A DNA stretch of 64,000 nucleotides. It comes from Portulaca oleracea (lineage: Eukaryota; Streptophyta; Magnoliopsida; Caryophyllales; Portulacaceae). Positions 44,932 to 55,600 of the stretch are shown piece after piece (positions within the stretch are counted from its first letter, which is position 1; each line of letters opens with the position of its first letter). The notes below the pieces were generated by a model. The model saw only the letters and a list, made by a program, of their open reading frames with translations, made no database searches and had not been told where the DNA came from. The position numbers and the translations under genes were made by a program. The stretch lies in NCBI GenBank assembly GCA_029582165.1, contig CM055870.1:7683832-7747831 (forward strand), written 5' to 3'.

Positions 44932-46019
44932 ACCAAAATTAGAACATTCAAACCAAAAACTCAAGGATGGTGAACCACTTAACGTTAAATATCACCAATT
45001 GTAACCAAAAAACACCTGGATACTGAAATTAGTTACCGTAAAATCGAATTTGACTTCCTAAAGGATACCCCTACCATTCGCGAACTATGCCAAGACCAAG
45101 GTGTCTGCGAACACCGAACCTTTTCTAGCCAACTATAGCCACCGGCGAAACCAAACCTCGCCTTTGCCTCTGTTTATTGTTTTCGGTGTCAGAACCGAGT
45201 GGAGTTTGTCATCGTTGAGTGTCGTCAATTTTGTTGTTTATGAGAGAGAAGGTGGGAGCGCGGGGGGAGGGGGGGGACGTGACTACTAGAGTATGAGATG
45301 ATGTGAGGGGTATTTTTACTGAGTGAACAAAAAAGTAAATAGGTAGGAGTAAATTAGGCATAATTAATAAAGCTAAAATGGTTTCAAAAAATAAAATTAA
45401 AATGGTTTCAAAACAATTATTTTTGAAAAAAAAAATTAGTTAAAAATTTAAAATGTCACTTAATATAGGGGCGGAGGGAGTACTATATGCCGTTATATTT
45501 ATTAAAAATTATCATAATTTTATGCATCTCCGTCTCATGATAAATGATAAATTTATTATAGAACGGCCCCACATAAAATTCCCAGTATATCTTAACATTA
45601 CAAATGCTCTAATGTTAGGACAAACTTTTTCACCACACATATATATATATAACATTCTCTATAAAAGATCCTTTTGCAAATGAATAAAGATACCCATTAT
45701 TCAAGACCCTATAAACTGCTCTTTAAATGATGCTAGATTCTGAAGACTATACTATGATCCGTCCATCCCTGTAAAACTTTCCCAAGTTGAAACAAAAACA
45801 CAGAGAATAGAATCTGAGCTCAATCATGGTTCACTTTGAAATCTTTGATCAAAGATTGTGCACAATAATATCTTACAATACAAGAAAGCCTCGCCTCTTG
45901 CATAAGGCTAAAAAAATGAAGTAATAATAACAGAACATTGAAGTGAGCCAACCCCAATTACAAGGCTTAGTACTCCTAGCTAAGCTATACATTAACATAA
46001 GTATAATCTTAATCAATGT
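44932..46019. other. Non-genic stretch before PIP gene 3
   Basis: GGGGCGGAGGGAGTACTA at 45469-45486 is a Stowaway-type right end without a matched left end. A G-rich run is at 45258-45276. 45700-46019 may hold the 3' untranslated region of the peptide gene. No other gene is seen. Confidence 0.45.
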
Positions 46020-46277
46020 CTAATGTCCAGCACCTCTTCTGCTAGGCCCAGAAGCCAGCACAGCCCCAAAGCTGTTGATCACTGACCCGATACTAATACT
46101 GCTCGAATTCTCCGACGACGACGACACACCAAACGCCATCATTCCGTCATTGTTTCCGCCGCAGTCGGCCACTGGCATTCGGATTTTCCGGCCTTCAACT
46201 TGGCCAATCTGCACGAAAAGTAACACCAACAACACTGCCATGAAGATCACAATCATTCGCCTTGCAGAGTTCTTCAT
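46020..46277 (-). CDS. PIP/PIPL secreted peptide precursor (gene 3)
   Basis: An 85-residue precursor. Residues 1-29 form a signal peptide with a long hydrophobic core (IVIFMAVLLVLLFVQIG) ending VEG, followed by RKIRMPVAD. A Gly/Ser-rich spacer precedes the C-terminus SGPSRRGAGH (76-85), an exact match to the PIP motif SGPSxxGxGH. A TATA box (CTATAAATATAAC on the coding strand, about 46391-46403) lies some 115 bp upstream of the ATG, and a W-box TTGACT is at 46417-46422. The spacer is unlike genes 1 and 2, so this is an older paralogue. Secreted immune-type signalling is inferred from the family. Confidence 0.87.
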   Translation of the reverse strand: MKNSARRMIVIFMAVLLVLLFVQIGQVEGRKIRMPVADCGGNNDGMMAFGVSSSSENSSSISIGSVINSFGAVLASGPSRRGAGH

Positions 46278-46390
46278 TTTCTGACCTGTTCTTCGTAGTA
46301 ATACAAGATGGTGGAAAACTGTTTGGTTTTTGGATGAAAAGTGGGATTTGTGATTGAGTTTGATTTGGTTGGTGAAGGTGTGTTTGGGGG

Positions 46391-46422
46391 GTTATATTTA
46401 TAGAGAGGGAATGGGTTTGACT
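46391..46422 (-). promoter_or_regulatory. TATA box and W-box of PIP gene 3
   Basis: TATAAATATAA on the coding strand at about 46391-46402. TTGACT (plus strand) at 46417-46422 has the same relative orientation as in genes 1 and 2, but without the rest of the 18-bp module. Confidence 0.5.
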
Positions 46423-46976
46423 TGGAGGTGATGAGTGGTATGAAAAGGACCAAGTGGCGGTTGAAGAAAACGTAGGAGCTGAGGTTGCAAACAGCGTGAT
46501 TCTTTATTCCAAGTCAGAACCTTTATTCTTCTTTTTTGCATGCCTCTTTTAGTTTGATTCCTACCTTGGCTGTTTCAAGCTGACCTTTTTCTGGACTTTT
46601 AATATAACCACATCATCTTTCTTTTTCAAGTGAAAATAAATTCATACTAATACAGTATAGATTAAAGTCATGCTATGTAGTTGGCCTTCATACATAATTT
46701 CTTTGCCTTTTATTCTAATCAAGCAAAACCGTAGGAAAAAGAAATAGTACTAATATAGTTATAAAATGTGCCCATTCGTAGTTGGTGTTTAGTGTTTACA
46801 CAATCATGCACAAGAGATTGTCGGGATATATGTTCACTGATTTTTCAACTTAAAACTTTATAATTAATCAAAATTTCACCAATTTAGAAAATCATCAAAT
46901 TTGACTTGACTTTAGTAATATTCAGTAATATTTGCTCAAAAAGTCATCACCGGCCGGCACTCTTAATTGATACTTA

Positions 46977-47210
46977 GGCCTTGGTCTTTTGTATAATTTC
47001 ACACTGTATCTGCCATATTTTTCCACATTTATCACAATCATTCCATACTATATCATACCATTCCACACATTATCACAACAATCATAATTTTCTTTATCCT
47101 CACCTACCACATCAATCATTATTATCACAACTTTCACCGTATCTTACCATATTATACCAACACTTTCCACAATATTGTCATATCATACCATTTACCGCAC
47201 CCAGTTTGAA
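46977..47210. repeat. Harbinger/Tourist-like MITE, copy with diverged right end
   Basis: TTA followed by GGCCTTGGTCTTTTGTATAA, and a body of CCACA/ATACCA words. The right end is near ACCATTTACCGCACCC. The 46981-47286 open frame through it is compositional. Confidence 0.6.
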
Positions 47211-47815
47211 TGCTTTAGAAATTTATATCCATCCCACCAAAATAAACGGAAAAGACCAGCCCAAAAGTCTAAAAATGGTCAATTGACATCTTAAAAAACA
47301 CTTCACACACACTTTTGTTGAACCCTTCTTTGTTCCAATTTCTGAATAGTAAAATAAAATACACCTCCAAGCTGATGTGGTGAGAGCGTGTTTCCTTGCC
47401 AGATTTTCTCTTCCTTTCTTTTGGGATAAAATAATAGGGTTACTTTGGTAGTAGCATCAGGCATACGTCAAGGCAGAAGAGCAACGCGGTTATCCATGTG
47501 TTTATTCATTCCGTTGACTGTACTCTGCGTTTTGGCAGCTTGGCGGGAACTCTCATAGAAGAGGCGGTGACAGCTTAACGACCTATGCGTACGGAAGTAC
47601 GTTCGTACGTACGAAAATCATATCTGATCTGTGCGCTAAATAACCTGACTACTGACGAAGCCTGTCTGCTACTTCCTCTGGAAACTTCCCATCATTTGAG
47701 CTGTATCCTCTGCTTTGCTACAAGGTAAGCGCGGTGGACATCGGTGCCTATATAACCAACACCCATGGATACACAATTCGACATCTGTCACCTTCCACTT
47801 TCTTCCTAGTTCTTA

Positions 47816-48086
47816 GGTCATGTTCTTTTGTGCGGTAAATCGGGTGTGGTAAATGGTATGATATGCTAATGTTGGAGAAAGTGATATGATATGATAAGAT
47901 ACGGTAAAATTTGTGGTAAAAATGATTGATGTGTAGATGAGATGGGAGAATGTGAAAAGTAGGAAGAAAAGTAAGGAGAGAGGAAATTATGATTGTTGTG
48001 GTAAAGTTGGTATGGCATGAAAAAATTGTGGTAAGCGTGAAAAAATATGATAGGTACGGTATGGAATCGCACAAAAGAACAGAGCC
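47816..48086. repeat. Harbinger/Tourist-like MITE, copy with TTA duplication
   Basis: The ends are GGTCATGTTCTTTTGTGCGG and, complemented, GGCTCTGTTCTTTTGTGCG. TTA is present at 47813-47815 and 48087-48089. Non-coding. Confidence 0.8.
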
Positions 48087-48089
48087 TTA

Positions 48090-49515
48090 TGTGATACTTG
48101 TTCCGGTCCTATCTACTATCTAGGTTATCTATATGTATTCCAAAACTTATCATAATTTGCTAATATTAATGTGAGATTCATCAATATACACTAATTATTG
48201 TAAAAGTTGATCAAATATAATTTGATAGGAGCTAAATTAACTAGTCCTCAATAAGGTATGAATTGTGTCTCACTCAACTCCCAGATTCCAGTGTAAATTT
48301 AGCAATCAAAATTCACCAACATACATTCCACTGTAAGTTATCCAAACTATCGTCCCAAAAGATAGTAGTTAAATGATAATTATTCCCGTCATCTAATTTT
48401 TTCATCAAGGTTCAAGTCTTGGTAAATGTTCAATAAATTTCCATTATGAGCCCAGTGATCAAGAAAAGTTTACATGGAGTAAAATAAAGTATCCAAATTA
48501 TCAATACAAAATTACAAATTGATTATACAGTCATAAACTAAAATTTTAGCACCCAAGGTAGTCAGAAAACGCGATCACGAGCTCATCAATCATCACCACA
48601 AAACTATTGCTTTAGACGTTAGATCAAATCCTGATACTACTTAGGTCATGTTCTTTAGAGACATGAGTAAGATGTAAGTAAATTAGAGAAGGTAAGTGAG
48701 ATTTAATAAGTGGTGATAGATAAGGTAGTGTAAAATAAGTCATATATGACGACACGTATCATTAAATATATGATTTTTTTATACAACCTACTAAATCATA
48801 TCAACCATATCACCTACTAAATATATAACTTTTAAATATATATTATGTAAAATGTTCAAGTAATGTAAATAAAATTAATAAAAATAGATAAGTAAAAAAA
48901 TAAGGCAAATAAAAAGTTACTTACATCAGAAAACAGGATTAAATGTGTTGAACAAAACTTAGCAAATAGAAAGACATGGGACAACCTTTGCTAAAAACCA
49001 CAAGAAACTTGAGTAAAGTTTTTTCTCTTTTTTTGTTTTTGCCAGAATAGAAACTTGAGTAAAGTTGAATTGATTGGACTGAATGTTAGTGCTTAGTACT
49101 GTTAAAAAGAACAGGCCCACATTAACAACCATAGAAATCTAATTTCCAGATTCTTGGGCCATCTCAGCCCAACCTCCGAATGGACTGTTGGGCCTCGACC
49201 CAAGTGCTGTCGGAAACAGATAGGACAGCTCGTTCGTACTCAATACTCGTAGGCTCATTCGATAGGTGCTAGACTAGGGGTAATTCGGTAACACAACATG
49301 TCAAACAAAATTCTTATTATTTTTTTTTCAATTATAGTGAAACAGATAACACTTCAGTAATTAATTATCCTCCGACGATCAAAATCACAAAATAAGAGCA
49401 GACAGGAAAATCAGACCCTTAAAAGTACATCTAATCTTAATCCATATTACAAACAAAGCCAGAATAAATTACAAAAATAAAACCCGCAAACCCCGATTTG
49501 GGAACGAAATTCCTT
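48090..49515. other. Non-genic stretch downstream of the F-box gene
   Basis: AT-rich. The part next to 49516 is probably the 3' untranslated region of the F-box gene. No other gene is recognised. Confidence 0.45.
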
Positions 49516-50055
49516 TCATTTGGAATTCCGATTACCGAAATGCATCTTTTCGTAATACCTAATCGAAAGCAAAGACAGAGACAGATGGACCTCATCCTTC
49601 CCCCACCGCTTGTTCCCTCCCTTGGGTTGCGGGATCATCGCCATCGGCGGCGGCGACGCTGACACAAACGCCGCCGGGATGGGCGGCGCCGACGGAGACG
49701 CCGGGGCGGTCTTGCAGAGATAAAGCGCGTGGAGTCGCCGGAAGCCACCGAGAGCGAGGACGACGGATCTGAGCCTCTCGGTGCCGCAGTTGATGTTGGG
49801 CCAGTGGCGCGTGCAGATCAACTCCCAGAGCCGCTCATCCTGGGCCGTCCGATGCCAGGTCTTGTTGACGCAGGATGCCACCGCTAGGGTTCGCGCGTCG
49901 GCGTGCTTGAGGACCTCGTAGAGGAGGTTCTCGTCGAGTCTTGAGAACCCGTTTTCGCACGGATCGGAGAGTTGTTCGGAATTCGGGTCGGGTTGTTGCA
50001 ATCGGAGCTTCTTGTGGTCGGATGGGTCGGGGAATTGAGACATGGATCGCTTCAT
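49516..50055 (-). CDS. SLY1/GID2: F-box protein SLY1/GID2-like, gibberellin signalling
   Basis: A 179-residue single-exon protein. The F-box of SCF ubiquitin ligases covers about residues 37-80 (FSRLDENLLYEVLKHADART, then CVNKTWHRTAQDERLWELIC). It is followed by the family-specific GGF motif (VVLALGGFRRLHALYL, 98-113) and the C-terminal LSL motif (HLSLSLLSIRYYEKM, 157-171). SLY1/GID2 binds DELLA repressors in the nucleus and sends them for degradation when gibberellin is present. An Ala/Pro-rich insertion (about 116-146) separates GGF and LSL. I start at the ATG at 50055 (MKRS, as in known family members). The frame stays open to an upstream ATG at 50226, but that part is Ser-rich leader sequence with a CATCTT hexamer repeat. 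Confidence 0.93.
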   Translation of the reverse strand: MKRSMSQFPDPSDHKKLRLQQPDPNSEQLSDPCENGFSRLDENLLYEVLKHADARTLAVASCVNKTWHRTAQDERLWELICTRHWPNINCGTERLRSVVLALGGFRRLHALYLCKTAPASPSAPPIPAAFVSASPPPMAMIPQPKGGNKRWGKDEVHLSLSLLSIRYYEKMHFGNRNSK

Positions 50056-50255
50056 GGTGGGAATTGGAGGATCTGATGAAGATGAAGATGAAGATGAAGA
50101 TGGATGAATGAAATTAGGGCGAAAATTGGGGGAGATTTTAAGGGGGGAGAGAGAAAGAGGTGTAGAATGGGGTAACCCAACGAGTTGACACTTTTCGAAG
50201 AAGACAAAGGGTGAGTTAATGCGCATATTGATGCTTTTGAGGTGGAATTGACCAT

Positions 50256-50994
50256 TTTGTCCTCACTCCCTTATCCTTTTTACTCCTCCCCGGGGTTCCT
50301 GTTTTTTTTTTTTCTTTGTTTGTTTGTTTGTACTGTGGAAATAAATGCAGGGTACAGTAGCCTGTATTCGTCTGTAGAAGATAGGGTATTAGTTGGATAC
50401 TTGGATGGATGGCTTTTGCACTAAGAATGTCATTAATGTGGGTTTGACAAATTCGAGTTGGTCAAATTTAAAGTTTAGGCAAAAATTGTTGTCAAGATTC
50501 GGTTTTTATTCAATCAAAAATTGATTCGAACACACAAAAAAAATATTATGTTCTAATAATTGGTCAACTCAATAAATATTAAAACTTAATTATTTTCTAT
50601 CGGACAAAATTTTATCAAACTCAATGTTTGAGATGACTATAACAAGGAGGGAGAGAGGAAGTGTGTGAGTCATTGATGTATACTTTTTTCCATCTTGAAT
50701 CTTGGATTGATTTCCCCTGTCTCTCTCATTATGATATAGGTGGGGATTTTGTCTCTTTTCTTGTATGAATGGTCTTTGTTGGATTGTTTGGTGGGAATTT
50801 TGTTTACTTTGAATGAATGTTCTTGTTTCATTGTCTTTTTCTTTAGGTTTAGTCCTTTTGTGCTACTTGAAACAAGGAGCGTCACTAATTTCAAACATTT
50901 TGCCCTTGTAGTATGTATTAGATATTATTCTATTGAAATTTAGGCATATTGTGACAATTATTAGACCAAATGCAATGGAGAATGATGTTTTCAA
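50256..50994. other. Upstream region of the F-box gene and non-genic sequence
   Basis: T-rich sequence with short unassigned frames. Part is probably the promoter of the F-box gene. No TATA box was assigned. Confidence 0.4.
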
Positions 50995-51656
50995 CTATTC
51001 ACAATAACTCTTTGGCCTTTTTTTCTGTAATATTATATATAAGAACTTCCAAATGATAGGTATCAACTATTGAGTATTCCAAATGATAGACACCATTTTT
51101 ACATTTTCCAAATGGTAGGCTTAATATAAAAAAAAAAATCCATCCTGTAGGCTTCTCCCTCAACTGTCGTTAAGTAGAAAACAAAAAAAAAAGTTAGAAG
51201 TCTTGAATTCATTCTCAGACGACGAACGTTTCAGCATAACCAACCAAACTCACCCTCAACAGCAGACGTGCGACGTTCGCTCTCCTCCTTCACCGGCGGC
51301 CGCACTCCTGCACCGCCCTGAATCGGGGAGATGTCCGGCAATGTCAGCATGGTTTAAGTCGACTGAAGCGACGGTTCTGTGTGGGTAAAAATCCAATAAG
51401 AAATTCTTGGATTCAATAACAGGATGTCTGAACGTAATTTGTGACAATGATCTTTGAAAAGTTTCTTGAGGAAATGTGTTGAAAAATTTACCGTAACTTA
51501 AGACAGGCGATTGGTCATAATAGAACAAACAAACCAATGATTCATGCAGAGATTATCGATATCAATGGATCATAAAAACAAGCCCCCATAACTAAATCCA
51601 ACAAACACCATAACAAAATAACAAAAAGGTGACAAAATCGAATTCAGATATTATAC

Positions 51657-51911
51657 CTTCTTAAAGTCTGTAGCTTTGAGAGTCCCGTGTTCAGAGACAG
51701 GAATTTGGTACTTTTCCCCAGTTCTCTGATCAACCACCGTTAGAGATCCTTTGAGATTAGGCGGTGGAGCAAGTGCAGATTGAGATGAAACACACATCTT
51801 ATCAAGAATTGGAGAAAATTTGAGCGGCGGATCAGGTGATGGTGCAAGATGAGCGCTAAGAACAGCCAATCTTCCATGAACAATACTTGATTTTGAATCC
51901 GCAATCTCCAT
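51657..51911 (-). pseudogene. CSY: Captured exon 1 of a peroxisomal citrate synthase
   Basis: 85 codons from ATG 51911, MEIADSKSS then [31 protein letters not shown] and [13 protein letters not shown]. This is the N-terminal region of plant peroxisomal (glyoxysomal) citrate synthase, which forms citrate from oxaloacetate and acetyl-CoA. A splice donor GAAG/GTATAATA follows at 51656-51655. No further citrate synthase exons appear downstream; the sequence passes into the MULE arm. So it is a captured 5' fragment and cannot make the enzyme. The frame is intact, which fits recent capture. Confidence 0.9.
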
Positions 51912-52072
51912 TTCAGAAGATGAAGATGAAGATGAAGATGGCATTGACACGACCCAATTCCAAGTTTTCTCTCTCCTTGTAATGTTATGTCATGGGTAGA
52001 AATGGCAAGTAAGAGAGAGAAAGAGAAGAGGAGGAGAGGGACTGTAAGAGAAGGAGAAGGAGAAGGAGCCAT
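51740..52072 (-). other. Overlapping 110-codon frame with signal-peptide-like start in the Pack-MULE
   Basis: An ATG at 52072 opens MAPSPSPSLTVPLLLFSFSL then LLAISTHD, a good secretory signal sequence by eye. It then overlaps the citrate synthase exon in a different frame, where the residues become Leu/His-rich. The start may be the citrate synthase leader read by chance, or a second captured exon. Expression is unknown. Confidence 0.3.
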
Positions 52073-52159
52073 ATTAGCAAGCGATCGTCGGCGAAAGATT
52101 CAGGGCGGTAAAGGAGTGCGGCCGCCGGCGAAGGAGGAGAGCGACCGCCGGGCAGCATT

Positions 52160-52443
52160 GGCAAAATTTCGTCCGACCCGAATTACCCGAAGTGTCCGAC
52201 CCGGAAAAAACCGGGTTTAGACATAGATTTTTCGTCCGAATTTTGATATTGACAGAATTGACTGAATATTCGGACATAAAATTTCTCTTTTTTCTATTGT
52301 CCGAACCTGATTTTTGCTTCGTCCGAATTGTTCGACCCAGTTCAACTCGAAATAAAACCGGGTCCGGACATGAATTTCTCGTCCAAATTTTGACATTGTC
52401 CGAATTTGTCCGACCCGAATTTACCCAAACCCGAATTTTTGCC
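52160..52443. repeat. GGCAAAATT-ended MITE, copy 2, nested in the Pack-MULE arm
   Basis: 284 bp starting GGCAAAATTTCGTCCG; complement of the right end GGCAAAAATTCGGGTTTGGG. Internal words TCCGACCCG and CGGGT(T/C)(T/C)(A/G)GACAT recur in both orientations. It interrupts sequence present without it in the left MULE arm. Confidence 0.7.
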
Positions 52444-52824
52444 AGCGCTACCGCCGACGAAGGAGAGAGCGATCGTCGCACGTCTGGTGTTGAGGGTGAG
52501 TTTGGTTGGTTCTGCTGAAATTCGTCGTCTGAGAATGAATTCAAGACTTCTAACTTTTTTTTTTCCTACTTAACGGTAGTTGAGGGAGAAGCCTACAGGA
52601 TGATTTTTTTTGGTATTAAGCCTACCATTTGGAAAAGGTAAAAACGGTGCCCACCATTTGGAATACCCAATAGTTGGTGCCTACCATTTGGAATTTCCCT
52701 TATATATATTATAATTTACCATATTAACCACAAATCATCATATATTATCATATCATACCACACTTTACCACAACAATCATAACTTTTGTCTCCTTTTTTT
52801 TCTCTCTCTTCTCACGTTCTCTCT

Positions 52825-53741
52825 TGTAGAAGCCCTCTTGTTACAGGTACAAGGTCCTCAACCTCAAAGCCTTCCAAGGTCTTTCAGCAGACTGCGTCTC
52901 GAGGACGTTCATCACAGACATTGGGTTTTGACGTGAAAGACAAAATAAGTGAAATCAGGGAAGCTTTCTGGAAATAAACATTATCTATTTTCTTCATCCT
53001 CTTTCTAACCAGGCTAATCGTTTGCTACTGTGTAAAATGCAGGAAACGATCGAGGAAGAATTTGGAAAGAAAATAAATATGGACATTCTGGAATTTCGCA
53101 AGCAAGGAAAGAATATGGAAGAAAAATCGGAAGGAAAGGCAAAGCTAAAGAGAGGAAGTATCCAGCAGAATCGAGTCTCAACGACTATACTCTGCAAAGC
53201 ATCGAACATCTCTATAAATTGAAGACTCGATTTTGAACAAGAGTTAACGATTTCAAGGAAGTAATCGGGAGTTCAAAACAGAGAGATTGTGTTCTTGTTT
53301 TGATTAATTTCTTTCTTCGAGTGGAAAGAAAATTGTTTGTGAGATATTTGTGTTTGAGTGCTTTCAGATTCTTAACGGATTTAGAATTGTGATAGGCTCT
53401 TGTAATCGAATCGTTGAAGGATTTAGGATCGAATTGAGGTTTCACCAAAATTGTGTTTGGTGAAGTGTTTTTCCAGAAACTTTGAAGCGTCCACATCAAG
53501 GTGCTAGGTTCTGTTTGCAAAACCTAAGGTCATTCACCTTTGGTTATTTTGTGTTCTATTTCAGTAAAATAAAGGAGGTTATTCAGTCTATTCTTATTGT
53601 CCTTTATTTTAAACCTTAATCTGCCTTTAGCATTTATAGAATCTTAATCTACAAGGATTAAGATCCTAACGTCCTTTATCAAGTTCATATTTTGTGTAGA
53701 AAATTTCATAACCCTATTCACCCCCCTCTAGGGTTCTTTCA
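52825..53741 (+). mobile_element. Solo LTR (copia-like)
   Basis: TGTAGAAGCC...GGGTTCTTTCA, 917 bp, is flanked by a perfect duplication TCTCT (52820-52824, 53742-53746). A possible TATA sequence, CTATAAATTG, is at 53212-53221. The end, ACCCTATTCACCCCCCTCTA, is typical of some plant copia LTRs. It is inserted in the MITE that also holds the Pack-MULE. Frames inside are not genes. Confidence 0.82.
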
Positions 53742-53899
53742 TCTCTCATCACATGTTACCCCAATCATTCTTGCCACAAATTTTACTACAATTTACCATA
53801 TTGTACCACTTATATCACACTGTCCACATTTTTAGTTTTTTGCCATACTATACAATTACCACACTTTACCCACCATAGAAAAGAATAAGGTCTTATTTT

Positions 53900-55600
53900 C
53901 ACACCATCCAAATGTAAGAATTCTCATGGCAATAAAAATTATTATGGAATCGTATTTAAGGATGACTGTTGCACTATTAGGGAGTACGGTTGTCGATCTC
54001 AGGAAGTTAGGCCTTACACAAGTCTTAAGTCAGTGTCTGCTCAATTTAAGCAGAAAACCAAGCAAATGATTTGGGATCAATGAACACAATAAACACGAAG
54101 GAAAACAATAAGGGAAAAAGTCCCAAACAAGGAATTCATAAATTAGCATGTCAAACATGATGAATTGTACCCCTACATTAACCATGCACACATCGAATTA
54201 GGGAATCAATTCATTATAGATCACTTTAGCCCTCTCTCGAAGGTCATCAAGCTAACTCAAATGCATTAATCATTGTTCTCACACAACCAAAACAAGTGAA
54301 TTACAAAATATCGATTTCTCCCTTAATTACAACCTAAATTATTCTCATATCTAAATTGTAATCATATAAACAGGTTGCATTAGGCCTAACTTCATTTTCT
54401 CAAAGGTAAAATAGACCCTAATTAGCACAAGATGAGACTCTCTCGAGCCTCACATCTACAACAATTAACAACTTGATAGAAATTCGATTAATGAGCATGA
54501 AATCAATGCGAGAAGTATAATTGCAATTAAAAAGACATACTAGTGGCAAATCTCCAACCCAAGTTGGAGAATTTAGGCACTTATATTCATGGAGAAACAA
54601 GTAGCGAAATTAATGAACAATGAACAAAACGAGCATAAGGAAGAGAGCAAGAAGAAATTGATACCAAAGCTTGAAATTAAGCGAAATTTGAATCCAAAAT
54701 GCTATAATCTTCGATCCAAGAAAAAGTAAATGCTTCCGAAGTTGATAGAAAAGTCTCTTATGAAGCCCTGCAAAGTTTGGTCCTGGATTGGCGCACGGGT
54801 GTGCGACTAGGTGTGTAGGTGTGGAAAACTTAAAAAACATCCCTTAGTTGTGTTATTTCGCATGATTGCTTCCATACACCTCCTTTGAGATCCTTCACAC
54901 ACTCTTTTCGTCCCAACTTCTCTACAACTTCCTCATTTTTCATTCAACAATCATTAGAACGCCGCGAATCACCCAAAATTCACCTACAATTGACAAAGTG
55001 AAGCATTTTAGCTACAACAAGTGAAGATGAGCTAAACCAAGTCGATTTTGTGCCAAAGTAGGTAAAACAACCGCGAAACAAAGCTAGAAAACTGAGGTTT
55101 GAGATGATAAAATTGAGGTTTATCAATCCCCCTCCCCATGTTTATACCTTACTTGTCCCCAAGCAAGACTAATCATCAACTCATCAAGTACTGGGAAGAG
55201 GAAAGAAAACCTCAAGATAAACTCCCCCAATTCGAACTAAGGCAAGACTTGACATTTAAGAGCAAGAGTACTAAAAGTTGCTTAGCAATGATAAAGAATC
55301 ATATCGAAACAAAGTCACGACCAACTATAAAGTTGTATTGTGAGGGCAAGCTAAGTATGCCTAATGGTATTGATTGGTTTGAGGTGTAGATATACTAAGA
55401 AGCAAGCTTCGGTGATCGCTCGGCCATTTTAGAGATCATACAATCAAGATGCAAAACTTTCACCCTATCCAATCCCTATATAGAATTCAAGCTCATTCAA
55501 GTGGTTGGCGAACTAGTTGGGATTGGTAGAACCTCACTTCAAGGTATGTGGAAACACTCATCTCTTATGTTTGAAGAAATATGCGGTTTCGCTCAATACT
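53900..55600 (-). mobile_element. Decayed Athila/Tat-like LTR retrotransposon fragment
   Basis: ACGGTTGTCGATCTCAGGAA and the following GTTAGGC resemble the LTR start at 34544 (ATCGATCTCAGGGATGG, GTTAGGC). Further on, AATCCCCCTCCCCATGTTTA and TTGTCCCCAAGCAAGACTAA at about 55126-55170 are typical of LTR/internal junctions in such elements. A single palindrome CGCACGGGTGTGCG is at 54792-54805. No intact gene or paired LTR was found. Confidence 0.5.

Larger units (their letters stand above)
51043..52699 (-). mobile_element. Pack-MULE-like element carrying citrate synthase exon 1
   Basis: The right end is GGGAAATTCCAAATGG in complement and the left end GAACTTCCAAATG, with inverted repeats of about 250-280 bp (CTACTTAACG, TTAGAAGTCTTGAATTCATT and GAGGGTGAGTTTGG on both sides). 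The 9-10-bp duplication TTATATATA(A/T) lies at 51033-51042 and 52700-52709. The terminal GGGAAATT equals that of the element at 17319-18915. The centre holds host gene sequence. A 284-bp MITE is nested in the right arm (52160-52443). No transposase. Confidence 0.85.
50995..53887. repeat. Harbinger-like MITE split by two later insertions
   Basis: MITE-family sequence (ACCATA/CACATT/TACCAC words) is found in three pieces: about 51012-51042, 52700-52824 and 53747-53887. The right end reads GAATAAGGTC followed by TTA. The pieces join across the Pack-MULE (51043-52699) and the solo LTR (52825-53741). The left end (GGCCTTTTTTTCTG) is decayed. Confidence 0.6.

Noticed and set aside
47748..48074. 108-codon frame rich in His, Ser, Thr and Tyr
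   Set aside because: It lies within a Harbinger-like MITE whose CCACA/ATACCA words give such composition in several copies.
51256..51537. Downstream exon of citrate synthase
   Set aside because: The translation shows no citrate synthase motifs and the sequence passes into the MULE inverted repeat.
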